Below are positions 23,419-31,476 of a stretch of DNA of 39,507 nucleotides, in pieces; position 1 is the first letter of the stretch; every line of letters begins with the position of its first letter. A program made the translations under genes and the position numbers. Origin of the DNA: Desulfobacula sp. (lineage in GTDB: Bacteria; Desulfobacterota; Desulfobacteria; Desulfobacterales; Desulfobacteraceae); assembly GCF_030145145.1 (NCBI RefSeq), contig NZ_JAQYWD010000046.1:1-39507 (forward strand), given 5' to 3'. Under the pieces are notes generated by a model, which searched no databases, was not told the DNA's origin, and was given only the letters and a program-made list of their open reading frames with translations.

Positions 23419-23886
23419 TCAGATGGTGAGAGCGTCCATGGCAACGACAATCCCCGGGGCGATTTCGAATACCCGTGAGGCATTGTTGCCAAAAGTTGCA
23501 TTTTGATAAGCAGCACCATGGTGGACAGTGAACGAGTTGTTGAGGTGCCTTAAGCGGATATCAAACGCTCGAATCCCGGAGTCCAGTTGTTGCGCGAGCG
23601 ACATCGACTGACATTCGATACCGTCTCCCCCGAAACGGGCCATGGTTTCATGTGTTCCCGGTATCGAGAGTTCACTGATTCTCTTGCTGGACGGTATTTC
23701 TGCCATCCAATCGGGATTGTGGCCCACGGGCGACGCACCGTGCCAATACCCGGGATTATCGTGCGCCAGGACGGGCGATACAGCGTAAGTGACGAGCAGC
23801 AGGGCGCAAACGCCAAAGAGCGTCGCACAATTGATGAAGCCCGATGCGATTCCAGTGTGAGGGCTGCGCGGATTGGTTCTATCCAA
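23419..23886 (-). pseudogene. Truncated phosphatidylinositol-specific phospholipase C-like gene
   Basis: A signal peptide (residues about 18-41) is followed by NPDWMAEIPSSKRISELSIPGTHETMARFGG and SLAQQLDSGIRAFDIRLRHLNNSFTVHHGA, the first half of the bacterial PI-PLC X domain with both catalytic-site histidines (PGTHET and VHHG). The family normally has about 300 or more residues; here the frame ends after 155 with an unrelated-looking tail. The only start is a TTG overlapping the end of the DUF255 pseudogene. The truncation and poor start favour a pseudogene. Confidence 0.6.
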
Positions 23887-25061
23887 GTTTGTCGACGGTC
23901 TGAATTTTTTTCAAAAAATCGGCCGGGGTTTCAGCGGGGGATTTACACGACCCTTTTTCACAGATATAGGCGGTTGTCTTTTCATTCAACGCAGTCTTCC
24001 CTGAAACCAACGGGACGATCTCAGCCTGACCATCAAGATCCTTACTCTCTTGCGCCAGGATGAAAACCCGGTTGGGAAGGAACTGGCCGGCAAAGGCCGA
24101 GGACCATTCGGCGGCAGCCCCTGGGCTGACCCCTTCAGCGCATGACGTCCCCGTTCAGCGTATTGATCTTTTGAGGCATACTGGGCCAGGCGAAAAAGAC
24201 ATAAAACAGCCACGGAATTTCCGTCAGGGATGGCACCGTCGCCGGTGATTTTCTGCCGGGCGATCAACACCTCGTGATCGTGGGCGGTCATGAAAAAACC
24301 GCCGTTTTCACGGTCTTCAAATTTTTCTTCCAGGATGTGGTCCATCTCCATGGCTTTTTTAAGCCATGTGATATCATGGGTGGCTTCATAAAGGTCGATG
24401 AGCCCGGCCATAAAAAAAGCGTAATCCCCGCAGCCATTTTCATAAGGGAGGTTCTTGCCATCTCAAGAATTTCCGGATCGCCGGTTCGTCTCCAGTAGCG
24501 CAGTAAAAACCGGACCGGCAAACTGCTGGGAAACTTTGGTGCACCTTTGAGCCCCCCGTTTACCGGATCAAAACCCTGGGTGTAACTTTTGGCTGCCGCA
24601 TGCAGGACATGGGCATCCGGGAGTTTTTCTCCTTTCCGGCTCATCCATTGCCGGCGAATGGCGTTAACAAATGAATGGCCCGAGTTTTCCACTTTTCCAC
24701 GATCGGTTTTGTATACCTCAGCCAACCGCTCAAGGAGGGTTAAAAACCCCATGTTCATGCCACGATTTCCGTCCCTGGCCGGAAAATAAGTACCGCCGTA
24801 AAAGGGGTGTTTGTCCGGAGTCAGCCAAACGTTCAGGGGCCATCCGCCGCCGCCGGTAAGGACCTGTACGGCCGTCATATAGATGGCATAAATATCCGGC
24901 CGTTCTTCCCGATCCACCTTGATGGCAATGTAATTTAAATTTAAAAATCGGGCGATGTCTTCGTCTTCAAAGGACTCTTCCTCCATAACATGACACCAGT
25001 GGCAGGTGGAGTAGCCGATGGAAAGCAGGGAAAGGATCAATACTATCATTATCTTCTTCAT
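23879..25061 (-). pseudogene. Broken thioredoxin-domain (DUF255 / YyaL-like) gene
   Basis: The first frame (from 25061) has a signal peptide, then STCHWCHVMEEESFED with the CxxC of the DUF255 thioredoxin domain, and GGGGWPLNVWLTPDKHPF. Near 24440 the sequence jumps to another frame reading MAGLIDLYEATHDITW..., and near 24130 to a third ending SGKTALNEKTTAYICEKGSCKSPAETP..., so at least two frameshifts and an internal deletion are needed to rebuild the protein. Intact members have about 600 residues or more with a C-terminal alpha-toroid. The remaining length of about 390 codons supports decay. Confidence 0.8.
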
Positions 25062-25395
25062 GATGTTTCATCCTGGTGCCTCTCAAAACGCAGCGCTCTA
25101 TCCCGTTATTTTTGAAGCCTGATTAAACTCTAAAATATACGACGATGTGGGTATTGTCAACCGGGACAACAGGACATGAGGGACTCGGAAATAAATAATT
25201 ACACGAAATATGGATTAGGATTTCAGCTCGTCGTGTTCAAGGTGCATCAAATGGACAACTAAAAATAGGCTGACAGATTTTCAACGTCACCAGCCTCAAC
25301 AGGGTTACCTTCTAATGCCCCTCCCTGACCGTATTCGTTATATATTGCTTTAAACATAATTTCATGGCATTATCCGTATTTAAAGGATAAATTCA
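25062..25395. other. Intergenic region before the pcm operon
   Basis: No gene, repeat or clear promoter was seen in these 334 bases. The last bases carry a ribosome site, AAAGGATAA, for the pcm gene. An upstream promoter probably lies in the AT-rich right half. Confidence 0.3.
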
Positions 25396-26112
25396 ATGAG
25401 ATTATTCAAATTCATTTTTTCTATTCTGATTCTTGGATCGTGTTTGCTTGTGCCAGCGACAGCTCAGGATGAAAAAGACCACACCCATTTGCGCAGAGAC
25501 ATGGTCGCAAGACAGATCAAAGGCCGCGGGATCAAAGACAAAAGCGTTTTGTCGGCAATGGAGACTGTTCCGCGACATGCATTTGTTCCGCCGGGAAAAA
25601 AAGCCGCTGCATATGAAGACAGACCTTTGGCAATCGGTTTCGGGCAAACCATTTCCCAACCCTATATCGTAGCACTGATGACAGAGCTTCTCAAACTGGA
25701 TAAATCCGCCAGGGTTCTGGAAGTGGGAACAGGTTCAGGATATCAGGCTGCGATTCTGGCAATGACCGCCAAGGAAGTCTATTCCATTGAAATTGTCCAG
25801 CCCCTTCACCAGCGGTCAAGCAAGGTCCTGGAAAAACTTGGGTATCGCAATATTTTCACCACCCATGGGGACGGTTACTACGGGTGGGAGCCTTACGGAC
25901 CCTATGATGCCATCATTGTGACCTGTGCCTCTGAATTTGTACCTCCCCCGCTGATCCGGCAACTCAAACCGGGCGGTCGGATGTGCATCCCTGTGGGCCC
26001 CCCGTTCAAGGTGCAGCACCTGGTACTCATTGAAAAAGGGAAAAACACGGAGTTGACCACAACCATCATTGGTTCGGTACGCTTTGTTCCCCTGGTCAGG
26101 GATATCAATTAA
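25396..26112 (+). CDS. pcm: Exported protein-L-isoaspartate O-methyltransferase
   Basis: The 238-residue protein methylates isoaspartyl residues of damaged proteins using SAM. Family landmarks are RHAFVPPGKKAAAYEDRPLAIG, the substrate loop GFGQTISQPYIVALM, the SAM motif VLEVGTGSGYQAAILA and YDAIIVTCAS. Unlike the usual cytosolic enzyme it begins with a hydrophobic export signal (FIFSILILGSCLLVPATAQ); LGSC could be a lipobox or cleavage could occur after ATAQ. A periplasmic repair role is inferred. It ends one base before the membrane spermidine-synthase-like gene, so the two are coupled. Confidence 0.85.
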   Translation: MRLFKFIFSILILGSCLLVPATAQDEKDHTHLRRDMVARQIKGRGIKDKSVLSAMETVPRHAFVPPGKKAAAYEDRPLAIGFGQTISQPYIVALMTELLKLDKSARVLEVGTGSGYQAAILAMTAKEVYSIEIVQPLHQRSSKVLEKLGYRNIFTTHGDGYYGWEPYGPYDAIIVTCASEFVPPPLIRQLKPGGRMCIPVGPPFKVQHLVLIEKGKNTELTTTIIGSVRFVPLVRDIN

Positions 26113-26113
26113 C

Positions 26114-28540
26114 ATGAGCGAGCCCAAATCAGCCATTGTCAATTTTTTTGTTTTTATTACCTCCTTTTCAATCCTGGCTTATGAAATCAATTTCACCCGG
26201 ATTTTTGCATATGCCCAGTGGCACAATCTTTCTGCACTTATCATTACAATGGCACTGCTGGGATTCGGTGCCAGTGGTTCTGTCATCGCCATGGTGCAAA
26301 AGAAGATTGAACCGAACCTGCTGCGGTATTTATACGCCGTAAGCCTTCTTTTTCCGGTTTCCCTGTGCATTGGATTTATTGTGTCGGCCCAGCTTGATTT
26401 CAACCCCTACGAAATGACATTAAGCTTGGATCAGGCCCTGGATATGGTTATTTACTTTGCCCTCATGGGCATCGGGTTTTTCCTGGGGGCGTGTGTCATC
26501 TGCATGGCACTGATGCGTTACAAGGTTTCTTTTACCTATTTCATCAACTTGACCGGTTCAGCTGCCGGCGTTCTTTTTGTCCTCTGTGCCTCTTTTTTTA
26601 TTCACCCTTACGATGTCATGCTGGTGATCATATTGATTTCCCTTGTCCCTGCCTGCCTGGTGGCCCTGGAGGGAAGCATGAAGATAAATGCAGGGGCGGC
26701 AGTCCTGTTGACTGTGGTTACCCTTATCATCTCTGTTTGTTTTTTTGATTTAAAGCAGGTTTCCCAGTATAAACCTGTTTCAGGTGCCCTGACCCTGCCG
26801 GATGCAAAAATTGTTCATGAAGCCTATTCTCCCCTTGGCGTGGTACAAGTAGTCCAGGCCCAGGGCCTTCGGTCCACAGCCGGCTTAAGCCTTGTCTCTC
26901 CTTTCCAGGTGCCGGTCCAGAAAACCATTTTCTGTAACGGAGAAGGGGGCAGTGCCATCACACCCTATTCAGGCAGTCCGGAGGATATCGGTTACCTGCG
27001 GTATCTGACGTCTTATCTTCCGTTTTATCTGGCAACTTCTGGCAGCCGAAACCGGGCACTGATCATCGGTTCCGGTGGAGGCGAGTCTATCCTCAAGACT
27101 ATTCTGGCTGGTTTTGACCGTGTGGATGCCCTGGAGGCAGATCAAAACGTCATCGATCTGATGAAAACTAAATTTGCATCATTTTCAGGAAATATTTACG
27201 ACCGTGAAAAGGTGAATGTCCTCAACCGTGAGGCCAGAAATTTCATCCGGCACACCCAGAACCGGTATGACCTGATCGAATTGTCGTTGATTGATGCTTA
27301 CAATGCGTCAGCATCAGGTGTATACGGGTTGAACGAAAGCTATCTGTTCACGGTTGAAGCCATAAAGGATTATCTGAGCCGCCTCAATGACAATGGCATG
27401 CTGGCAGTTACAAGATGGGTGGTGACACCTGCCAGGGATAACCTCAAACTGTTCGACACTGTGATCAAGGCATTAAAAGAAACCGGGGTTAAGAATTTTC
27501 AAAACCACCTCATCGCCGTCCGGTCCCTTCAGACCCTCACCCTTTTGGTACTGAAAAAAGAAGCCTCGGCCGGTTTAATTGACCATACAAGATCCTTTGC
27601 CGGGAACAGACGCTTTGATCTTGTCCATTACCCCGGAATGATGAAAAAAGAGGCCAACCGACATATCCGTCTTGAAAAACCGGTCTATTATTCGGGCATA
27701 AAAAAGCTGATGGGGCCGGATGCCGAGACCTTTATCAAAACATACGATTTTTACATACGGGCCGCCACGGACAATCAGCCTTATTTTTATAATTTTTTCA
27801 AACCCCGGGTCATTGAGCTGATCCTCAGCTTTGGCCCTTCCCAGGTTCCAATGACGGAATGGGGCTATCTTCTGCTGCTGGTCATCCTGATCCCTGTTCT
27901 GGCCATCAGTTTTTTACTGATCCCGGCGCCCATACTGCTCTTTAAAAAACGACCCCGGAAACATAAGGCTGATGTTTTCTTTTATTTTTCATTCATCGGC
28001 GCTGGATTTTTTTTCATTGAAATGCCCTTGATCCAAAAAATGACCCTGTTTCTGGGCCAGCCTGTTTATGCCATATCTGTTATTATTGCGGCACTCCTGG
28101 TGTCCAGCGGCATGGGCAGTTATTTTTCCGATAAAATATTTCCCCGGAGAAACCGAATACTGACTGCAACAATCCTGATCGCAGTACTTACCTGTTTATA
28201 CATGTTGACCCTGGACAGCCTGTTCCGGGAATTGATCCGCCTTGGACTCGGGCAGCGGCTCTGTCTTAGCATTTTTCTGGCCGTCTCCCTTGGCTTCTTC
28301 ATGGGAATCCCCTTCCCTGCCGGCCTCGAACTTGTCAAAAAGCTGGATAGGTCTTTGACAGCGTGGGCATGGGGAATCAATGGTTTTTTTTCAGTGATCA
28401 GCATTCTTTCAGCCACGCTTCTGGCCGTCATGGTCGGCTTTAAGGCTGTTTTAACTGCTGCGGCTCTTTTTTATCTGACTGCAGGGTTTATTTCCTTAAA
28501 CCTGCTGGAACAAAGGAGCAACCCCCTTGATAGACTTTAA
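26114..28540 (+). CDS. Membrane-embedded spermidine synthase-like protein
   Basis: The 808-residue protein starts with five or six membrane helices (residues about 8-220), then a soluble SAM-dependent aminopropyltransferase-like domain with RALIIGSGGGESILKTILAG, VDALEADQNVIDLMK and YDLIELSLIDAYNAS, and ends with about eight more helices from near residue 590. This is the layout of fused membrane transporter/spermidine-synthase proteins; the actual substrate is unknown. The ATG at 26114 directly follows the pcm stop, and the earlier in-frame GTG at 26069 would overlap pcm. Loss of the usual DG/D catalytic Asp pair cannot be judged without an alignment. Coupling to pcm suggests a joint envelope role. 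Confidence 0.76.
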   Translation: MSEPKSAIVNFFVFITSFSILAYEINFTRIFAYAQWHNLSALIITMALLGFGASGSVIAMVQKKIEPNLLRYLYAVSLLFPVSLCIGFIVSAQLDFNPYEMTLSLDQALDMVIYFALMGIGFFLGACVICMALMRYKVSFTYFINLTGSAAGVLFVLCASFFIHPYDVMLVIILISLVPACLVALEGSMKINAGAAVLLTVVTLIISVCFFDLKQVSQYKPVSGALTLPDAKIVHEAYSPLGVVQVVQAQGLRSTAGLSLVSPFQVPVQKTIFCNGEGGSAITPYSGSPEDIGYLRYLTSYLPFYLATSGSRNRALIIGSGGGESILKTILAGFDRVDALEADQNVIDLMKTKFASFSGNIYDREKVNVLNREARNFIRHTQNRYDLIELSLIDAYNASASGVYGLNESYLFTVEAIKDYLSRLNDNGMLAVTRWVVTPARDNLKLFDTVIKALKETGVKNFQNHLIAVRSLQTLTLLVLKKEASAGLIDHTRSFAGNRRFDLVHYPGMMKKEANRHIRLEKPVYYSGIKKLMGPDAETFIKTYDFYIRAATDNQPYFYNFFKPRVIELILSFGPSQVPMTEWGYLLLLVILIPVLAISFLLIPAPILLFKKRPRKHKADVFFYFSFIGAGFFFIEMPLIQKMTLFLGQPVYAISVIIAALLVSSGMGSYFSDKIFPRRNRILTATILIAVLTCLYMLTLDSLFRELIRLGLGQRLCLSIFLAVSLGFFMGIPFPAGLELVKKLDRSLTAWAWGINGFFSVISILSATLLAVMVGFKAVLTAAALFYLTAGFISLNLLEQRSNPLDRL

Positions 28541-28571
28541 GCAAACCGAACGTTTAGTTTTAAGGCTGGCT

Positions 28572-28727
28572 TATTTAGTGTTTGAACGAAAACTCACCCA
28601 TCTGCTGCGTTGCTGCAAAACTCTGAAATCCTCATGTACATTAGTACACTCCGGTTTCACAATTTCTTACGCCTTGCATATGGGCAACTTTTCGTCCAAA
28701 CACGGGTTTTCGTTCAGGCACTATTTA
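28572..28727. mobile_element. MITE-like element with terminal inverted repeats and target-site duplication
   Basis: A 144-bp element (28578-28721) begins GTGTTTGAACGAAAAC and ends with its reverse complement GTTTTCGTTCAGGCAC, differing at two of 16 positions. It is flanked by an exact 6-bp direct repeat TATTTA (28572-28577 and 28722-28727). The inside is also imperfectly palindromic around GTACATTAGTAC. It encodes nothing, so it needs a transposase supplied elsewhere. Confidence 0.68.
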
Positions 28728-28820
28728 TGAAAAATACATGAAAATCGCTAATTTTTACGCCATGGAAGCGCTCCGTAAAAACAAGTAAATTAACGTTAAT
28801 TATTTTCAAGGAATTTATAA

Positions 28821-29591
28821 ATGGATATAAATGATTCAGTTATCATAGATGCCCATGCTCACTGCGGCATACAGGACCATTCTTTCGACCAGTCCTTTGA
28901 GTCCTATCTCTCCTATGTAAGGCATACCGGAATCAAATGTGTGGCCGCATTTCCACCGGTGGCAGAAATATATGACCGCCATGATTTTCATTTCCAGGAC
29001 AATTCTCTTTGGATTGATCGGCGGACCAATGCCAACCAATATTTGTTAACTATTGGCAGCAATGACCTTCAGGTCATCCCCTATTTTTTTATCTGGAACG
29101 ACTTTGCCATCGATCAAATAACCCCACAGCACAAAGGTATCAAATGGCATCGCCATCCCTCAGAACCCATCTATTATTATGACTCTAAGGAATGCCGACG
29201 TGCCATTGATGTCATTACAGAAAAAAACATGCCCATTGTTCTGGAAGAAGCGTTTTCAAACACGATTAAATTCATTAATGACTATGCCCCGGATGCCCGT
29301 GTGATTATCCCTCATCTTGGAGGACTCAACGGCGGTTACAATACCATTGCCCGGGCAGGTCTGTGGGAAAATATCAATGTTTATACGGATACAGCTCTGG
29401 CATCCGCTCATGAAATACAAAATTATATTGAAACATACGGGCATAAGCGAATCATGTTTGGATCAGACTTTCCATTTGGAGATCCAGCAGATGAACTGAA
29501 AAAAATTGTTACCCTTAACTTGGAAAAAAATGTTGAAAAAGCGGTTTTATCTTCGAATCTGATTAAACTAATATCTGACAGTAATATTTGA
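28821..29591 (+). CDS. Amidohydrolase family (TIM-barrel metal-dependent hydrolase)
   Basis: The 256-residue cytoplasmic protein has the amidohydrolase_2 metal signature at the N-terminus, VIIDAHAHCG (HxH), further His in IKWHRHPSEP, a barrel His in IIPHLGG and the terminal Asp in IMFGSDFPFGDP. The spacing fits a TatD/amidohydrolase-like barrel that hydrolyses C-N or C-C bonds or acts as a decarboxylase; the substrate is unknown. A ribosome site AAGGAA precedes the start. The gene follows the MITE and is a single unit before the nitroreductase gene. Confidence 0.78.
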   Translation: MDINDSVIIDAHAHCGIQDHSFDQSFESYLSYVRHTGIKCVAAFPPVAEIYDRHDFHFQDNSLWIDRRTNANQYLLTIGSNDLQVIPYFFIWNDFAIDQITPQHKGIKWHRHPSEPIYYYDSKECRRAIDVITEKNMPIVLEEAFSNTIKFINDYAPDARVIIPHLGGLNGGYNTIARAGLWENINVYTDTALASAHEIQNYIETYGHKRIMFGSDFPFGDPADELKKIVTLNLEKNVEKAVLSSNLIKLISDSNI

Positions 29592-29685
29592 ATGATAGAA
29601 TTCAATTTGATTCATCCTTGTCATTTTTCCATTGAGGATTATCTTCAAGATAAATCATCCTCATAACTATAAGGAGAGTTTAATT

Positions 29686-30291
29686 ATGCAAACCGATGAA
29701 GCAATCCGCGCACGGCGCGCAATCAAATGGTATGACCCTGAACACCAAATGCCGGAGGAAACCTTTCGTAAGCTGATTGAGCATGCCATTCTTGCACCAA
29801 CAGCTTTCAATATTCAAAACTGGCGCTTCCTGCGGGTCACTGACCCTGAGCAGCGCAAGGCGATTCGTGCTGTAGCCTGGGACCAGGCACAGGTCACCGA
29901 GGCATCAGAGTTGCTGGTATTATGCTTTGACAACAAGTCCTGGCAACGTGACCCGAAACGATACTGGCGCAATGCACCACAGGACGTACAGAATTTCCTG
30001 ATACCGGCGATTGATGACTATTATCGTGACAAACCACAGGTTGAGCGTGACGAGGGTATGCGATCCTGTGGGATGGCCGGGCAGACAATCATGTTAATGG
30101 CACTGGAACTGGGCTACCAGACCTGCCCGATGGATGGCTTCGATTACGATGCGGTTGCTAAAATCATCAACCTGCCCGAAGACCACAGCATTGCTTTCAT
30201 GATTGCCATTGGCAAAGGCATCAAGGACTCATGGCCAAGACCCGGTCAGCTGTCGCTGGATGAAATCATGGTAAACAACCGCTTCGATTAA
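29686..30291 (+). CDS. Nitroreductase family protein
   Basis: The 201-residue FMN-dependent oxidoreductase shows the nitroreductase start AIRARRAIKWYDPEH, the FMN-phosphate loop APTAFNIQNWRFL and the later glycine-rich GMAGQTIMLMALELGYQTCPMDGFD. These enzymes use NAD(P)H to reduce nitro or quinone compounds as homodimers. I use the ATG at 29686 behind AAGGAG rather than a longer frame from 29632. A hairpin at 30329-30362 follows. Confidence 0.87.
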   Translation: MQTDEAIRARRAIKWYDPEHQMPEETFRKLIEHAILAPTAFNIQNWRFLRVTDPEQRKAIRAVAWDQAQVTEASELLVLCFDNKSWQRDPKRYWRNAPQDVQNFLIPAIDDYYRDKPQVERDEGMRSCGMAGQTIMLMALELGYQTCPMDGFDYDAVAKIINLPEDHSIAFMIAIGKGIKDSWPRPGQLSLDEIMVNNRFD

Positions 30292-30328
30292 AACGTGTCT
30301 CACCGGGCAAGAATGGCATTGCCATTAA

Positions 30329-30362
30329 ACCGGTCACCCCTATACTGTAAGGGCTGACCGGT
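30329..30362 (+). terminator. Hairpin after the nitroreductase gene
   Basis: ACCGGTCA and TGACCGGT pair, with an inner CCCT/AGGG stem across single mismatches. There is no U-run, so it may be a factor-dependent terminator or a small repeat. Confidence 0.4.
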
Positions 30363-30525
30363 GAGAATCCGGGCTCAATTGCCTAAGTTATTTTCGGTCC
30401 TGATTTGCAATTATCGATAAAATTCTCAAGACGATTGACCTGGATGGCGTTTAGTGCTTAACTGTCCCAAGCATGGGGTCGTTGACCTTGTGCGCGCAAA
30501 CAAAACAACCCTATTGGAGGCCATC

Positions 30526-30831
30526 ATGTCTGAATCCATACCGGAAATACTGGAAAATCAACTCAAGCTTTACCTCGGCGAGGCGGTTCCCACTCACGCC
30601 GTCTCTGACATCCACGCAGCTCTGGAACTATCTGAAATTCTGGAAGCCAAAGGATTTTCCTTTCAGCTGAAAGACCTCTGCCCCAAAAGCCCGAACGAGA
30701 CTCAGTGGCGTGGAATTTTTATCAAGGATGGCGAGAAATTTTCAGCTGACGATCCGCAATCATCAGTGGCGGTCTGTAAAGCAGCCGTTGATGCGCTGGC
30801 CAGCCAATGGGTTAATGGGTTGCCGGAATGA
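30526..30831 (+). CDS. Hypothetical protein, phage ABA-sandwich-like
   Basis: The 101-residue protein starts at 30526 behind TTGGAGG. The second half (FSADDPQSSVAVCKAAVDALAS) matches the pattern of small phage proteins in which a short beta domain is followed by ...APLAICRAALLA. I name the resemblance only; no function can be assigned. It stands between the nitroreductase and the HNH nuclease gene on the same strand. Confidence 0.55.
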   Translation: MSESIPEILENQLKLYLGEAVPTHAVSDIHAALELSEILEAKGFSFQLKDLCPKSPNETQWRGIFIKDGEKFSADDPQSSVAVCKAAVDALASQWVNGLPE

Positions 30832-30919
30832 AAATTTTCGTGCATTATGCGGGGAGTTGAAATCGGTGTGGATTTAGTGACAACCCACAAGTAAAATTAT
30901 AATTCGGGAGCAAGTATCT

Positions 30920-31294
30920 ATGACTGTAAAGGGCAGCAACAACAGCAAACAAATTCTTGAAGATATCCGCAGGGAGCAGCAAGCACGTGAAGGGACCTAT
31001 CGTGAGCGTGCACTTAAAATATATCCCTGGATCTGTGCCCACTGCGGTCGTGAATTCGAGGGCAAACGGCTGAAGGAACTCACGGTTCACCACAAGGACC
31101 ATAACCACGACAACAATCCCCCGGACGGCAGTAATTGGGAACTGCTGTGCATTTATTGCCATGACAATGAGCATTCCAGGGACCAGGTGGCGGATGCCTA
31201 TGGTGACGCGACCTCCGAGGGTGCATCGAAAAAAGGGGGGACCACCAATCCCTTTGCCGGACTGGGAGATTTGCTGAAAGGAAAGCTGGGGTAG
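30920..31294 (+). CDS. yajD: YajD family HNH nuclease
   Basis: The 124-residue protein has the HNH core with zinc cysteines: WICAHCGREFEG, LTVHHKDHNHDNNPPDGSNW (the HH of the active site and Asn) and LLCIYCHDNEHS. The order CxxC-HH-N-CxxCH is that of the YajD family. The function in E. coli is not established. A tail of glycine and lysine follows. A ribosome site precedes the start and a clean hairpin follows. Confidence 0.84.
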   Translation: MTVKGSNNSKQILEDIRREQQAREGTYRERALKIYPWICAHCGREFEGKRLKELTVHHKDHNHDNNPPDGSNWELLCIYCHDNEHSRDQVADAYGDATSEGASKKGGTTNPFAGLGDLLKGKLG

Positions 31295-31296
31295 CG

Positions 31297-31318
31297 TGGC
31301 CGGAAATGAATCCGGCCA
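31297..31318 (+). terminator. Hairpin after yajD
   Basis: TGGCCGGA (31297-31304) and TCCGGCCA (31311-31318) are perfect complements with a 6-base loop, 3 bases after the yajD stop. No U-run is present. Confidence 0.5.
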
Positions 31319-31476
31319 GTATCCCACAATGTTGCCACAAAGGCTTTTGCAGCAGAAAAAGACCATAGAATTCTGGTTCATCGAAAAATCCAGTATCCCT
31401 TGATATTCAAACCGTTCAGAGACGTATCTTTTTTGATCCTGATCAAGGTGAAAGGTTCTGAAAATGGAGAAAACTG

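Noticed and set aside
23568-23600. tRNA-like GTTCGAATCC-type T-loop motif
   Set aside because: No flanking acceptor or anticodon stems; it lies inside the PI-PLC-like frame.
26069-26113. Upstream GTG start of the spermidine-synthase-like gene
   Set aside because: It would overlap pcm by 44 bases; the ATG at 26114 directly follows the pcm stop.
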